Below, one piece after another: positions 1 to 10,860 of a stretch of DNA of 64,000 nucleotides. This stretch comes from Bettongia penicillata ogilbyi (taxonomy: Eukaryota > Chordata > Mammalia > Diprotodontia > Potoroidae), in assembly GCA_023548195.1 (NCBI GenBank), contig JAJHZJ010000061.1, positions 4,236,297-4,300,296 on the forward strand, given 5' to 3'. The notes below the pieces were generated by a model, which worked only from the letters and a program-made list of their open reading frames with translations, ran no database searches and was not told the origin of the DNA. Within the stretch, counting starts at the first letter, position 1; each line of letters opens with the position of its first letter. A program made the translations under genes and the position numbers.

Positions 1-384
1 TGAAAAGAGTGGTGATCTTTGGCTGTTCCAGACACCCAACATTTGCTCCATAAATATTAATTGCCCAGAGGTTTGGAAAGCATTGATAAGGGGACATTTC
101 CCTGAAGGGCAGGTTTGTTGAAGTAATCTTGTTGCTAGAGTCATCACTCTGAATTTTTAAGTGGCTAAGAAAATCTAAAAATACAATTTCTCTGGGTCAA
201 ACACTTGTCAAACTGGTTCAAGCCTTAGAGATCATTCAGCCCAACTCTATCATTTCGGTTAGATAAATTGTAGATAAGGATCAGCTTTTAAATATTTTAA
301 TAAATCATTTTGTTGAGTTACCTCAGAGTCCTTTAATATGAATTCCAAATATGTATTCCTATTTTTAAGTGCTTTTGCCCACTG
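1..384. other. No recognisable feature
   Basis: AT-rich sequence with no gene or repeat I can name. Around 215-255 there is a short stretch resembling the antisense end of an old CR1 or MIR element, too degraded to call. Confidence 0.4.
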
Positions 385-560
385 AAAATGTAACTTGGAT
401 GTCTCGCCTATGACCCCTAGTGGCTGTGTGACCCAGGGCAAGTCACTTAACCTCTCTGCCCCCCAGGAAACTGTAAGACTATGAGCTGCAGAATGGCTGT
501 TCATCTGCATTGGCAAAGAGAGATTCCTTATTAAGAATTCCTCAATTCAATGAAATCATA
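385..560 (+). repeat. tRNA-derived marsupial SINE, 3' part
   Basis: Contains the SINE core (tgtgtgacccagggcaagtc at about 424-444) followed by the tail type that ends with 'attggcaaagagagattcc' and 'aatgaaatcatagatg'. This differs from the MIR-type and BovB-type tails seen elsewhere in the window, so it is a third SINE tail class. Short frames across it are not genes. Confidence 0.7.
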
Positions 561-596
561 GATGTAGTCCAAAATAAATGCTACGTAGCCAAACAG

Positions 597-785
597 GGCG
601 GCACAGTATCATGACTGTCTCACTAGGAGTCAGAACGTCTTGATTTCCATCATTATCATTAAAATTTACTAGCTATATGGCCATGAGCCGATCCTTTCAG
701 TTTTGAAGGCCTCAGTTTCCTTATATAAAATGAAGGATTTAGAATGGATGACTTCCAAATTCCCTCTCAGATGTAAATCATGATT
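597..785 (+). repeat. MIR/THER-like CORE-SINE
   Basis: Recognisable order: 'gcacagtat' head, 'actagctatatggccatgag' (equivalent of the 'ctagctgtgtgacc' core), 'cctcagtttccttat', and a tail ending in 'tcatgattct'. Strongly diverged. Confidence 0.65.
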
Positions 786-887
786 CTAACTTCATCTATG
801 ATTAAATATAGTGCCAAGATTTCCAAGACAGTAATCAGCCCTATAATCCATGCTATGCTGCTTTAAGGACAAGAGAAAGATTGAATT

Positions 888-976
888 GGCACTCACTTGG
901 TCTTTAAGAAATTTGAGTATCCCCGGTACTTAGTACAGTCCTTAGCAAATAGTTAATAAATGCTTTTTCATCAAAT
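888..976 (+). repeat. L2 LINE 3' end fragment
   Basis: Ends with the typical L2 tail: 'ccccggtacttagtacagtc' and 'agttaataaatgctttttc'. Only the last 90 bp or so are present. Confidence 0.55.
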
Positions 977-1126
977 GAGTAGTTTGAGTCTTGGGATTAA
1001 TACTGCACTCCCATATATCTTCCCAGTGTTTGGTGCTTTCCTTGGGCAGGTACCATTCTACTTCTACTGATTTCATGGACAACTATTATATGTGAAAAGA
1101 GAATACCTAATTTCACAATGTAACTG

Positions 1127-1384
1127 GCTGGGTGATGCAGTGGATAGAGACCTGGGACTAGCATCAGAAAGAGTTGAGTTCAAATCAAGCCTAAGATACT
1201 TATTAGCTGTGTGAACCAATACAAAAACCTATATGCCTCAATTTCCTTATCTTAAAATGGGGATGATAATAACAGCTCCTTTCTCCCAGGATTATTATAA
1301 AGATCAGCAGAGTTAATAATTGTAAATTTCAGTACAGTGTCTGACATAGAGCAAATACTTATATAAATGTTAGCTATTGTTATT
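1127..1384 (+). repeat. MIR-type CORE-SINE, nearly complete
   Basis: Starts at 'ctgggtgatgcagtggatag', has 'ttattagctgtgtgaacc', 'cctcaatttccttatc', 'aaaatggggatgataataac', and an L2-like tail ('gcaaatacttatataaatgttagc'). The tail shared with L2 implies L2-driven mobilisation, a known property of this class. Confidence 0.75.
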
Positions 1385-1716
1385 ACAACCAAAATATTTA
1401 TTACAAAGCTAAATTTGTTTGGGTCTAAATCAGAAAGCACATCTGCCTCTTCACAATGCCCAGGTCTACACATCCATTACATGGATGATTCCATCAACCT
1501 CCTAATTGTTCTCTGGACTCTCCCCTCTCCAAATTCATCTTTCACACAAATACCCAATTGATATTTTTAAAGGAAAGGTCCATGTCACTTACCTATTTAA
1601 GAAGCTTTAGTAACAATTTGCCTCTAGGATAAAATATATACTTCTCTGTTTGGCATTTAAAGGCCTTCATAATCTGAATTCAACCTATATATTTCCAGGT
1701 TGATTATACATTAGTA

Positions 1717-1718
1717 TC

Positions 1719-1798
<80 letters not shown>

Positions 1799-1838
1799 GT
1801 ATGTATATATATATATATATGTATGTATGTATGTATGT
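1717..1838. repeat. (TA)n then (GTAT)n microsatellite
   Basis: About 65 bp of uninterrupted AT dinucleotides followed by two GTAT blocks separated by another AT run. Likely highly variable in length. Confidence 0.95.
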
Positions 1839-1964
1839 TCCATCCAAACTGACCTACCCAATGCATCTCATACATTCCACTCTGTCTCCTACTCCTATGT
1901 ACAGATTGTCCCTCATACCTTTAATATGCTCCCTTGCTTCTTCTACTTCTTGGAAACTCTAAGT

Positions 1965-2031
1965 CAGGTGTGGGGAACTTGTGATCTCAAGGTCACATGT
2001 GGCCCTCTAGACCACAGTTTCCCCACCCCTG
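1965..2031. mobile_element. Internally deleted hAT MITE (67 bp)
   Basis: Begins 'caggtgtggggaac' and ends 'tttccccacccctg', the same terminal sequences as the 203 bp palindromic element at 57978-58180. Flanked by 8 bp near-identical sequences, ctctaagt (1957-1964) and ctcaaagt (2032-2039), matching the 8 bp target duplication of hAT transposons. Inserted in L2 sequence. Confidence 0.75.
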
Positions 2032-2144
2032 CTCAAAGTCCTTTCAAGGCTTACTTTATAGACTACTTCGGTGCCAAGTGCTTTGTATCCTCAATACCTG
2101 GTACATATATTAGGTGCTTAATAAATGGTGTATTGAATGGAATT

Positions 2145-3960
2145 GAAAGACAGAATCATGACTTTCACAGTAGAGGTAGAAAGTGCCCTCAGGTACTATC
2201 TACTACAACTTGTACTTAATATTTCTCTCTATTTCATGCCCAGCAAATGATCAATCAATCTTTGCAAGGAAGCCTCCAATTAGGGGAAAGCCATCACCTC
2301 CTGCATCTGTCCATTCCATTTTTGGACACATCTAATTTGTAGGAAATTTGTGATTTCAATGCTAAAACTGCATCTCTACAATTCATACCCATTTTCCTCA
2401 TTCTGCCCTCTGAGACCAAGCCAATTAAATATAATCTCTTTAAACATTTAAGTCTCCCCTAAACCTTCTCTTCTTCAACCTAAATATCTCCAATTTCTTA
2501 CCTTAATCCTCATATATATAGATTCTCCGGTCCTCTCATCGGCTAGTTCTTCCTCCTCCTCTTCTCCTCCCCCCTCTCACCCTTTTGCCTTTGTCCACAT
2601 GGAGAGTCATACCCTTACGTGAGGGTGCTCTGTTCAAAGGCATATAAATTTTGATCACTTATACTCCACAAGATATCTTAGATTTCGAAGTTAGATTTTT
2701 TTTCCTCTCTACTTATTTATTCTATCATTACTTCTTTTGAAAAACTGAGATAATTAATTCTTTTATCTCATGTCAGTTTCATTTATGGTTTTCTGAAATA
2801 CAGCTCTAGTAAAACAGGCTTTGATAAAGTCCATTGGGATTCAAATGGATCTATTTGACTAAATCACTCTGGCTCTCACTGATTGTCCAATAAGTTTCAT
2901 TTGCTCATTGTTTGGGTTTTGATAGCTTAAGAGTCAGTGTAAATAGCAATTATTTCTGTTCAGGCCAGAAACTCTGAGGGTCTTCCCCTACTAGACTGAT
3001 TCTTTTGTGAAGGCATTTGCCTCAATTCTTGCCTAGCTTTTAATTGCTGAATATGTGTCATCTCAGACAAATGTAGACCCAGGAAAGACCTTAGTTTAAA
3101 AAGGCCAAGGTCTCCCACTGCCTCCTGGGCCACTGCCAGTTGTTCTGAGCTGTGTCTTGCCAGTGGACTCTGGAGCAGAGAATGAGGCTGCTGACTTTGC
3201 ATAGGCCTGCCTCCCCTGAATCCAATTTACCTGCAAGTCAAGATTTCACTTTGCTGATGTCATTGATCTCTCCAAGAGTGAGATAAAAACAATCCAGTCC
3301 TTTCACCATCCTGTGCACCTTCTTCTAGTCAGGCTCCAGATGTCTATGTCTTTCCTAAAAAATACTGTCCAGAAAATATGTGACTATCGTATGTCAGTTG
3401 TGACTCAAGGTGTGACTAGACCAAGGCAGGGTATTGTAGAACTATTATCTCCCTTTTCTAGAAACTAAAGACAATCTAGAATACCATTCAGGTTTTAATT
3501 TTAATTTTAATTTAATTGTTGACACATGCTGAGCGTATATAACACTGAAATCCCCTATCTTTTTCATAGTAAGCATTGCTTATCTATAATTTCCCCAGTT
3601 TTGTACTTGTGGAGTTTATTTTGTGAACCAAAGCATGGAACTTGAGAGAATTTTTCACAATAAATTTTATCTTATCTTATTCAGTTCATCATTGTAGCCT
3701 GTTGGGATCTTTTAAAATCTGAATTTCATCACCTATTTTATTGGCTTTCCCCTTAAAAGCTTCACGTCATCTGCAAATTTGGCAAACATATCATCTATCC
3801 TTCATCCAAGTCTTTGATAAAAATATGATACAGCACATAGAGCCAAGAGCAGATTCTTGAGGCACGCCATTAAAGACTCCATTCAGGTTGATATTAACTT
3901 GTTAATGATGACTCATTGAGTCCAGTCATCTAATTCTAAACCATCAGAATGTAGCACTGC
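2145..3960. repeat. CR1/L3-type LINE 3' region, interrupted
   Basis: Two colinear blocks, 2145-2534 and 3294-3960. Block 1 has 'atgcccagcaaatgatcaat', 'catcacctcctgcatctgtc' and 'ttctgccctctgagaccaag'. Block 2 has 'tccagtcctttcaccatcct', 'gtgactagaccaaggcaggg', 'cgtcatctgcaaatttggc' and 'cttgaggcacgccatta'. This order is the one I know from amniote CR1/L3 elements. Strand relative to the element's own reading direction was not determined. The gap between blocks is a separate insertion (2535-3293). Confidence 0.7.
2535..3293. repeat. Unclassified interspersed repeat, copy 1
   Basis: Inserted in CR1/L3, flanked by tccggtcct (2526-2534) and tccagtcct (3294-3302), a probable 9 bp target duplication. 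Shares long blocks with 50286-50895 ('ggctttgataaagtccattg', 'ttgggttttgatagcttaag', 'ccaaggtctcccactgcc', 'cctgcaagtcaagatttc') and with 54190-54426. Ends in an A-rich tail ('gagataaaaacaa'), which suggests a non-LTR origin. No coding capacity visible. Confidence 0.65.
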
Positions 3961-4040
3961 TAACTCTACTAGTCTCTAGTATGCACACATGTGTCTATAT
4001 GTATATATGTACGTATGCACGAGTATATACATATCTGTGT
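3961..4040. repeat. ATGT/CATA-rich simple sequence
   Basis: Imperfect alternating purine-pyrimidine tract (tatgtatatatgtacgtatg and similar). Possible Z-DNA-prone DNA; otherwise plain microsatellite. Confidence 0.7.
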
Positions 4041-4043
4041 GTC

Positions 4044-4285
4044 AAACCTAGGTGGGGCAGTTGAGTGCTAGACATGAAATCAGGAATACTCATCTTACTG
4101 AGTTTAAATCTGGCCTCAGACTAGCTATGTAACCCTGAGTTAAAAGTCATTTTAACCATATCTGCCTCAGTTCCTTATCTGTAAAATGAGCTGAAAAGAA
4201 AATGGCAAACCACTCCAGTATCTCTGCCAAGAAAACCACAAACAGGGTCACAAAGGGTCAGACATGACGGGACATCAAAAAGTAG
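4044..4285 (+). repeat. tRNA-derived SINE with BovB-type tail, full length
   Basis: Head 'ggtggggcagttgagtgc', core 'ctagctatgtaaccctgag', 'tctgtaaaatgagctgaaaa', then the RTE-type tail 'aatggcaaaccactccag', 'ccaagaaaaccacaaac', 'ggtcacaaagggtcagacat'. The last ~40 bp match the end of the BovB fragment that follows it (about 4690-4735), so the SINE was probably mobilised by BovB/RTE machinery. Confidence 0.85.
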
Positions 4286-4735
4286 AATCAAAGCTGTGAT
4301 TTTTCCAGTAGTAATGTATGACTGTGAGAGTTGGACTGTAAGGAAACCTGAGCACTTTAGAATCTATGCTTTTGAATTGTGGGACTGGAGAAGACTCTTG
4401 AGAGTCCCGTGGATAGCAAGAAGATCAAATCAATACTTAAAGAGGTTAACTCTGACTATTCATTAGAAGAACAAATACTGAAGTTGAAGCTTAATACTTT
4501 GACCACTTACTGAAAGTGGACTCCTGGGAAAAGCCTCTGATGCTGAGAAAGATTGAAGGCAAAAGGAGAAGGGGATGGCAGAGGATGAGATGGATAGATT
4601 CTGTTATGGAAGCAACAAACATGAGTTTGAACAGACTTCAGGAGATAGTGAGGAACAAGAATCTGGCACACACGGGGTCTGGTACACAGGGGTCACAAAG
4701 AGTCAGACACAACGGAACAACTAGACAATATATGT
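4286..4735 (+). mobile_element. RTE/BovB LINE 3' end (5'-truncated)
   Basis: Colinear with the 3' end of ruminant BovB as I know it: 'gactgtgagagttggactgt', 'gggactggagaagactcttg', 'gatgctgagaaagattgaag', 'agaaggggatggcagaggat', and the end 'ggtcacaaagagtcagacac'. It encodes the C-terminal tail of the reverse transcriptase ORF, broken by stops. A 137-residue frame starting at 4516 runs through it and on into simple sequence; it is out of frame with the real ORF and not a gene. Confidence 0.85.
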
Positions 4736-4905
4736 ACATATGTGTCAATATGGATATGTATTGCATATATACAACATGTATATTATCACATTTATGTAAT
4801 ACATATGTATTATATTTATTGTGTATGTCTGTATTTATATATAACACATATATTTATGTGAGATATATACAAATATCTACACATACATATACATGCATAC
4901 ATGTC
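4736..4905. repeat. TATG/CATA-rich simple sequence
   Basis: Imperfect ATGT/ACAT repeats directly after the BovB end, probably grown from its tail. Frames on both strands here are low-complexity. Confidence 0.75.
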
Positions 4906-5179
4906 TTATCCATAAGCATAGAAAGATAGATGTCATCTATGTGTATTTTCACTTCTAGTCTCCATGATGATTGGATCAGAAGCCTCAGAAATACTCTGAC
5001 TCTTACGAGCACACTTTTCACTGTACCATGATTATTTAGAGCCCACAAATTCTTTCAATTATAACCAATTTTGTGGGCTTGTACAGGCCCAAGTCCTTGA
5101 CCTTTAAATGTCACTGAATTTCTTATAATACTTCCTTTCATTATTTCCAAGTCATAGGACCAAGTCTTTGTTCAAATTA

Positions 5180-5285
5180 GGATCAGATGAGGTAATGAAT
5201 ATGAAAACTCTTTGTAAACTGTTCATGTTTATTCAACTGTAAAGTATCATAATTATTTTATCATTATTAATAATTACACTTGACT
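5180..5285 (+). repeat. MIR-type SINE tail fragment
   Basis: 'ggatcagatgaggtaatgaa', 'ctctttgtaaactgttc' and 'tatcattattaataatt' correspond to the last third of the MIR-type CORE-SINE. Confidence 0.5.
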
Positions 5286-5394
5286 AGAAAAAGGGTGAAA
5301 ACAAACAGATAGTGATTCTACCATTTCAAAAGAATGTGGACTTGAGCACTATAATAAGGAAAGTAATTTTCAGTGAAGAAATGAAGGTTTCAAG

Positions 5395-5520
5395 TTTCCA
5401 TTCTTTCCTTTCTTCCTTCCTTTCTTTTTTCTTTCCCTTCTTCCTTCCTTTTTAATTTCTTCCTCCTTTTCTCTTTCTCTCTTTTTTCTTTCCTTTCCCC
5501 TTATTTCTTCTTCTATCATT
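5395..5520. repeat. CT-rich low-complexity tract
   Basis: Pyrimidine-rich on the plus strand (ttcctttcttccttcc and variants). The minus-strand frame of Lys/Glu/Arg repeats across 5370-5579 is its translation and not a gene. Confidence 0.8.
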
Positions 5521-5584
5521 TTCTTACAGAATGAATATATCTTGTAGGTACATAGTTGCCTGCATAGGGTCTCTCTCACTTGAA

Positions 5585-5668
5585 CGCGAACATCTCAAGG
5601 GCAGGGACTGTTTTAACCTTTCTTTGTATCCCCAGTCCTTGGCACATAGTAAATGCTGAGCTTGTGTT
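5585..5668 (+). repeat. L2 LINE 3' end fragment
   Basis: 'ctcaagggcagggactgttt', 'ctttgtatccccagtccttg', 'gcacatagtaaatgctgagc': the standard L2 3' terminus. Confidence 0.75.
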
Positions 5669-5729
5669 TCTTGGAGGAAGGGAGACTGAAAAGTCTTTTT
5701 TTAAGCAAACAAACAAACAAAAACCCTAT

Positions 5730-5860
5730 TCTACAGATAAAGGCCCATAAAGAAGAAGTGAATGACTCAAGGGCACACATGTGGCAAGTAAAAGATCCAG
5801 GATTTAATTCTGGGTCTGGGCTCTTCCTGTTGTCTCAAGCTACGGCTGCTATTCCTTCTA
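5730..5860 (-). repeat. MIR fragment
   Basis: Antisense MIR order: 'tattctacagataaaggccc', 'gtgaatgactcaagggcac', 'ggatttaattctgggtctg'. Confidence 0.6.
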
Positions 5861-6499
5861 TATATGGCTTGACGTTTACAAAGAGACAGTCACTGGCCAG
5901 TGGTCCTTGAGAAAATTGTACAATGCAATTGGCTAAGTGTGAATGAAGCACAATTGTGATGGGGGAAGGACACATTATTTATGCCCAGTACCATAAACCA
6001 GGGGTAAGAAACTTCCAGGCTGCCCGGCTGCTCATTTCATACATGCCCTGTCAGGGACCACATGATATGGCTTTCAAGTACAGCTTCAGGCTTTCTGGAA
6101 TGAGGCAGCCCTAATCTCTCAAAGCATGCAGATAACGTAATTGAGGCAGCTTCTGAAAGTGGAAAAGGACTTTCTGGCCTATCTACTACATTTTTAGATG
6201 ACATTTCTAAAAGTGCAAAGCAAAATTCTAAGTAATTTCCTGATACACATGCATGCCATTAGGAAAATAAACATGTATAACATTCATACATATGTATCTA
6301 AATACATATACTTTTATGTTTGAAAAGTAGATAACCAATTTCAGTGCAGAAGGACAAAATTATAACAGGTGATCGTTTATTATTCATATTTCTAAGAAAA
6401 TAGCAAAATATTACAAAAGCCATTTATTTTGACTAACAAACTCACTTTAGGACCTAGTTAATCACATTCTCCTCTTCACTCTTTGCCCTTCTCTCTATT
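5861..6499. other. No recognisable feature
   Basis: Apparently unique DNA. Nothing coding, no RNA gene, no repeat I can name. Confidence 0.4.
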
Positions 6500-6775
<276 letters not shown>

Positions 6776-6884
6776 CTTCTCCTCTTCCTTCCTCTGTCTC
6801 ACTCTGGTTCTCTGTGTGTCTATCCTTCTCTTTCTATTTCTGTTTCATTATTTGATCTCTTCCCCAACATCTCTACACTTAATG

Positions 6885-7035
6885 GAAAAAACCCTTGACT
6901 AAAAATCAATAAAATATCCCTAGTCAAGTCCTTTTACCTTTCAAAGCTAAACTTCACTTCCCTCATCTGTAGAATGGATTGGATGAGCTTTGAGATTCTG
7001 TCTTGCATTATAGTTTTGTGATTTTATGACTAAAT
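6885..7035 (+). repeat. Diverged SINE (THER/MIR-like)
   Basis: 'cttcacttccctcatctgta' followed by 'gaatggattggatgagcttt' and a tail 'tagttttgtgattttatgac'. Confidence 0.55.
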
Positions 7036-7769
7036 AATGTCTAAGATTCCAAGAAATTCTAAATGTGTCATTCTAGGAGTTGATGACTCTTCCTCTCCAG
7101 TTTTCTTTTCCCATTCACTTTTAAAACTGGCCAAAATGTGGAATGAAATTTCATTATTTCTTCTATATTGAATAAATTATATTCTCTAATCTTAATATTA
7201 AAAAATAAAAGCTAGAGTATTTTGGCTTTTTTTCTTCATATGTTATTTGTTGTTCCAGTGAGTGACTGGCCCTCTAAAGGGAAGAAAAGTTCCCCCCATG
7301 CTATTCTTAAGTTTTCAGAGTTATCACTTGATAAAACATTGCCAACAATAAAATTCTTGGTACATTATTAAATTCTAAGATCTCCTTGATCTACCATGGT
7401 CTCTATGCCTCCCAAGAGAAGCCACAGATGAAAATCTGGGCCACTGTTATAAACGCTAGCAATTATATTCATCTCAGACAGATTTCTCCAAACTTCACAG
7501 TCAAAGAGATGTGTATCTGGTCCATAAGAATGATAGTAGCAATAGAATTAAAAATAAAAAGAATAATGAGTGAGCTACATCATTGTTCTCAGGGGCTGGC
7601 CTACAGTTTACTGCTACACAAACTTTCTCAAAGTGCAAAGGGTAGATAAAAGACATTTATTAGTGTGGGTTTACTTCTTCAGCAAAATCCTTTAGCTTAT
7701 TTATTGCCCTCTAATATTAATGTCATTATTAAGGTTTAAATTCACCATCAGCAGCCTTGACATTTATGA
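7036..7769. other. No recognisable feature
   Basis: AT-rich. An 87-codon frame (7386-7649, plus strand) starts with a plausible ATG but has no domain, repeat or composition that I recognise as coding. Confidence 0.4.
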
Positions 7770-7818
7770 ACTGGAGAGAGACAGAGACAGAGACAGACAA
7801 AGACAGAGACAGAGAGAA
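7770..7818. repeat. (GAGACA)n microsatellite
   Basis: Imperfect hexamer repeat gagaca/gacaga over about 48 bp. Confidence 0.9.
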
Positions 7819-8310
7819 CACAAGTTTGAGAACCCCTCATGTATTGGCCACATACCTACCATGTGCCACTCAAGGAAGGAAAAAGACATTTAATGTTCAT
7901 TTAAAAAAAGAGTAAAGGCAGCACAAAAAGTACAATTATATTGATTTGGTATTCAAGAGATTATTAGTATTGGTATCAGTATTACCATTACCACTATTAT
8001 TATTTCCAGTTAATGTTGCTGCTCAGATTTGTCCTAGGAATCCCATATAGTAGATTACATTCTCATGGTATGAAATGTTTGGCAATATTTTTTTGGCAGG
8101 CAAAATTTCTTTTAGGGAAATGAGATTCACTAATAGACCATATAGGTTTAGACATAGTAGACTGGATTCTGCACAATCCAGAAAAGCAGCAAGATGTAAT
8201 AGAGAGAGCATGGTGTCAGAATAACAAAGGCAGTGGAGATACCAAAAGGCTAACAGGTAGAAACAAAGGCACGTACTAGGAAGAGTTATCTCTACATTCT
8301 CACTTTTGTG
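7819..8310. other. Mostly unassigned; possible SINE head near 8150-8230
   Basis: The stretch 'aagcagcaagatgtaatagag' resembles the head of a tRNA-derived SINE but has no following core. The 115-residue minus-strand frame at 8023-8370 looks like a chance frame. Confidence 0.35.
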
Positions 8311-8587
8311 CAGGGGTTCTTCAACTTTTTCCCTTGACCCCTTTTCCCACTTCTGCTTGAAGGCATGCACAGTGCAAAGTGCACATGCTTTGTGTTCAGA
8401 ACCAAGGCTGCCGTGAAGTTGAGAGATGCAACACAGGGAAGCACTGCCAGAAACACCTTGGATTCATTATGCACTCATTTGATTTTTAATTAATTTTTGG
8501 TCATTGGGCATTCAGAAACCTTTTACTATTGCCAAATTTTTCACAACCTTATATGAGGGTCATGACCTACAATTTAAAAAAGAGCTG
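8311..8587. mobile_element. hAT-like nonautonomous DNA transposon (old)
   Basis: Begins 'caggggttcttcaacttttt' and ends 'ttaaaaaagagctg', giving short inverted termini CAGGGGTTCTTCAA / CAGCTCTTTTTTAA. Interior ('ccttgaccccttttcccac', 'gagggtcatgacctacaa') fits mammalian hAT MITEs. I could not find a convincing 8 bp target duplication, so the ends are uncertain. Confidence 0.5.
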
Positions 8588-9261
8588 CTAGAGCACAAAT
8601 GACATGAGAAGTGGCTCATTGTACTAGTTTTTTTCTAAAATTATTATACTATAATCAACATATTCAGATAGATGTGATTTCATCATTTACCACAAAGATG
8701 TAGATGCATCCTATCCATGCTGTTTATCCTATGAAACTCTTGCCTATGTCCTCCTATAAATTTAGCAGAGATTAAATTCTTTATGCTGGACATCTCCCTT
8801 GAGTTCTCTTTGTATCACAAAGAGACTAATGAAGCATGCGGAGTTTATGAGAGTTCTTACTCACTCTAACCATATATTTAGCCTATCTATTTTTTGATCG
8901 TACATTTATTCGACGAAATCTTTGCACACTTTCTTTGTAATGCTTTATTTACACATTTTGCAGCCTGTTTACGTCTATTACACAGAACTCCATTGCCCTT
9001 TGAGTGATAGTGAACCTCAGTTCTTCAGAGAATGCCACAATTTACCAGGACAATAAAATGCAGATTTTTTTTCAGGGGTTTCCAATTCATTTATACTTTA
9101 TCAGCTCTTTCACTGATGAATGGTTCAAGAGCTACCATTGCCAACTGGTTAGTGAATTTGCATGTATCCCAAATGAGTATATAAGTAAGCTGAATAAATG
9201 CCTACTTAGAAAAAATAATTCAGTCTAAATTATTTTTTTCACTTATGAATTAATTTATAGT
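8588..9261. other. No recognisable feature
   Basis: AT-rich DNA without repeats I can name. The 74-residue plus-strand frame at 9004-9228 lacks any recognisable motif. Confidence 0.4.
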
Positions 9262-9516
9262 TTAAAGAGGACTCACAGACCAGCCAATGTTTCATTTTCC
9301 ATGAGCTATTCTCCTTGGACTTGGACTTCATAATCACCATGTTTCCAGGAAACCACTTCATCACTAAATTTATCTTCTTGTAGGATTGCATCGTATTTGA
9401 TACTCACAATTCTTTAGGACCCTCAATAGCCCCTGCTCCTTGGAAACCTGGAGGATAAAGGAAAGGGATTCTTCTCAAGGCCACCCCTTAAAGAGGGCTC
9501 ACAAACCAGCAGCATT
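9262..9516. repeat. Short direct repeat pair (about 30 bp each)
   Basis: 'ttaaagaggactcacagacc' at 9262 and 'ttaaagagggctcacaaacc' at 9488 are similar over about 30 bp, 226 bp apart. Could be a remnant of an unidentified element or a local duplication. Confidence 0.4.
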
Positions 9517-9519
9517 TCT

Positions 9520-9685
9520 TTGACGAGATTCTACCATGCTTCGGTGTCAAGTACTTTCTCCCCACCACCAACCCCCTGAGAAACTGGATTGGTTTTTTTT
9601 GTCTTATTTATATCCCCAACTCAGTACAGTGCTTCATGAATAGTGGTTACTCATTAAATGTTTATTGACTATTGACTGTATAATT
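9520..9685 (+). repeat. L2 LINE 3' end
   Basis: 'tatttatatccccaactcag', 'tacagtgcttcatgaatag' and 'cattaaatgtttattgact' form an L2 terminus. Confidence 0.65.
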
Positions 9686-10134
9686 TCACAAGGAATGTCA
9701 AATCACTATCAAAATAAAGGAACATTAATAGTGTGATATTTACTGTTACTTTTTAAAAAATTAGATTTGGGTTAGCAAAACTATTTAGTTCATTTCCTCC
9801 TAATATTTGATGATCTAAAAGGAGAAGCTGACACCACGTTAATGGGAGGTAGTATCTTGATTATGGTTTTATGATCCAAATAGCTGAGTTTCTTATGGAT
9901 AGTTAATTGAGAGACATACATTAATAAATTTTTGCAAGAAATTTTTTCCAAAGGAATATAATCTTTAAAATAGTTAAGTGTAACAATTAACTAACATAGT
10001 TTGTGCCATCAGCTTCAAAGACTCTCCCAGAGATGCTATAGATAGTGTCATTGCTGTGGTAAGAGGCAATGGAATCTCGGAAGAGGTTTCAAAGTCTTCT
10101 GAACTTCTAGAGGTGAGGAAACTAGGGCATAGGG
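9686..10134. other. No recognisable feature
   Basis: AT-rich, no gene or named repeat seen. Confidence 0.4.
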
Positions 10135-10860
10135 TAGAGGAGGGACTTTTAGAAGGGTATACTCATTAAGATTAGGAGTGTGGATAAATAGAAAAGTGAG
10201 AGACTTTTAGAGGACAGGATAAAATAAGGAATAAGAGGGTTGGGGGAGAAGATAATGTAAGAGGGATAGGGTGAAAAGAGAGGCGAAGAAGGAAAATAGT
10301 CAAAATAAGATGGAGGGAAATTGACAAATAGCAATTATACCTTTGAATGGGAGTGGGAAATGAATTGGGAAATGTTTAAATAAGCTGTATAATATGATTG
10401 TGATGGAATACTAGTGTGCTATAAGAAATGATAACCTCAAATGATCTTCAAAAAACTGATAGATTTGCACAAAATAATGAGGAGTGAAATGAGCAGAACC
10501 CAGAAAACAATGTACACTAAGCAAGATTGCTTTAAGAATGACTTTAAACAAATTATCTGTTTTGTCTATTATAAATACTCAAGTTAACTATAAAAAAGCT
10601 ATATGAACAAAGATGCTATGTGTATCCAGAGAAAGAACTGATAAATAAGAGTATGTATAGATAATTTCACACAAATATACCTATTTGTGTCCAATAGTAG
10701 GGGGGAAGAGAAGAAAAAAAGAAATTTACATGATAATTGTTATATATTTGAAAGGAATAACAAGTTGTGCACAGTAGATTTACAGTTTCATGTAAAATCA
10801 TATTTTCATTTTACTATGCAATAGAAAGGCTTGTTTTAGTCCATAAATAAAAAAACAAAC
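10135..10860 (+). mobile_element. L1 fragment: ORF1-ORF2 spacer joined to 3' end
   Basis: The first part (to about 10350) is the purine-rich inter-ORF region ending in the diverged ORF2 start ('gatggagggaaattgac'). It is joined to the far 3' end: 'gattgtgatggaatactag' (the MEY motif region near the ORF2 C-terminus), 'gagtgaaatgagcagaaccc', then 3'UTR with 'agaaatttacatgataattg' and an A-rich tail. Nearly all of ORF2 is missing, so this is an internally deleted L1. The frames here are broken. Confidence 0.75.

Larger units (their letters stand above)
1470..2125 (+). repeat. L2 LINE 3' region, split by microsatellite and hAT MITE
   Basis: Diverged L2 3' sequence: 'atccaaactgacctaccc' after 1840, 'ctttcaaggcttactttata' after 2040 and the end 'taggtgcttaataaatgg' near 2110-2125. 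A TA/GTAT microsatellite expanded at 1717-1838 and a 67 bp hAT MITE sits at 1965-2031 inside it. The frame at 1785-2219 runs through microsatellite, L2 and MITE and is not a gene. Confidence 0.65.
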
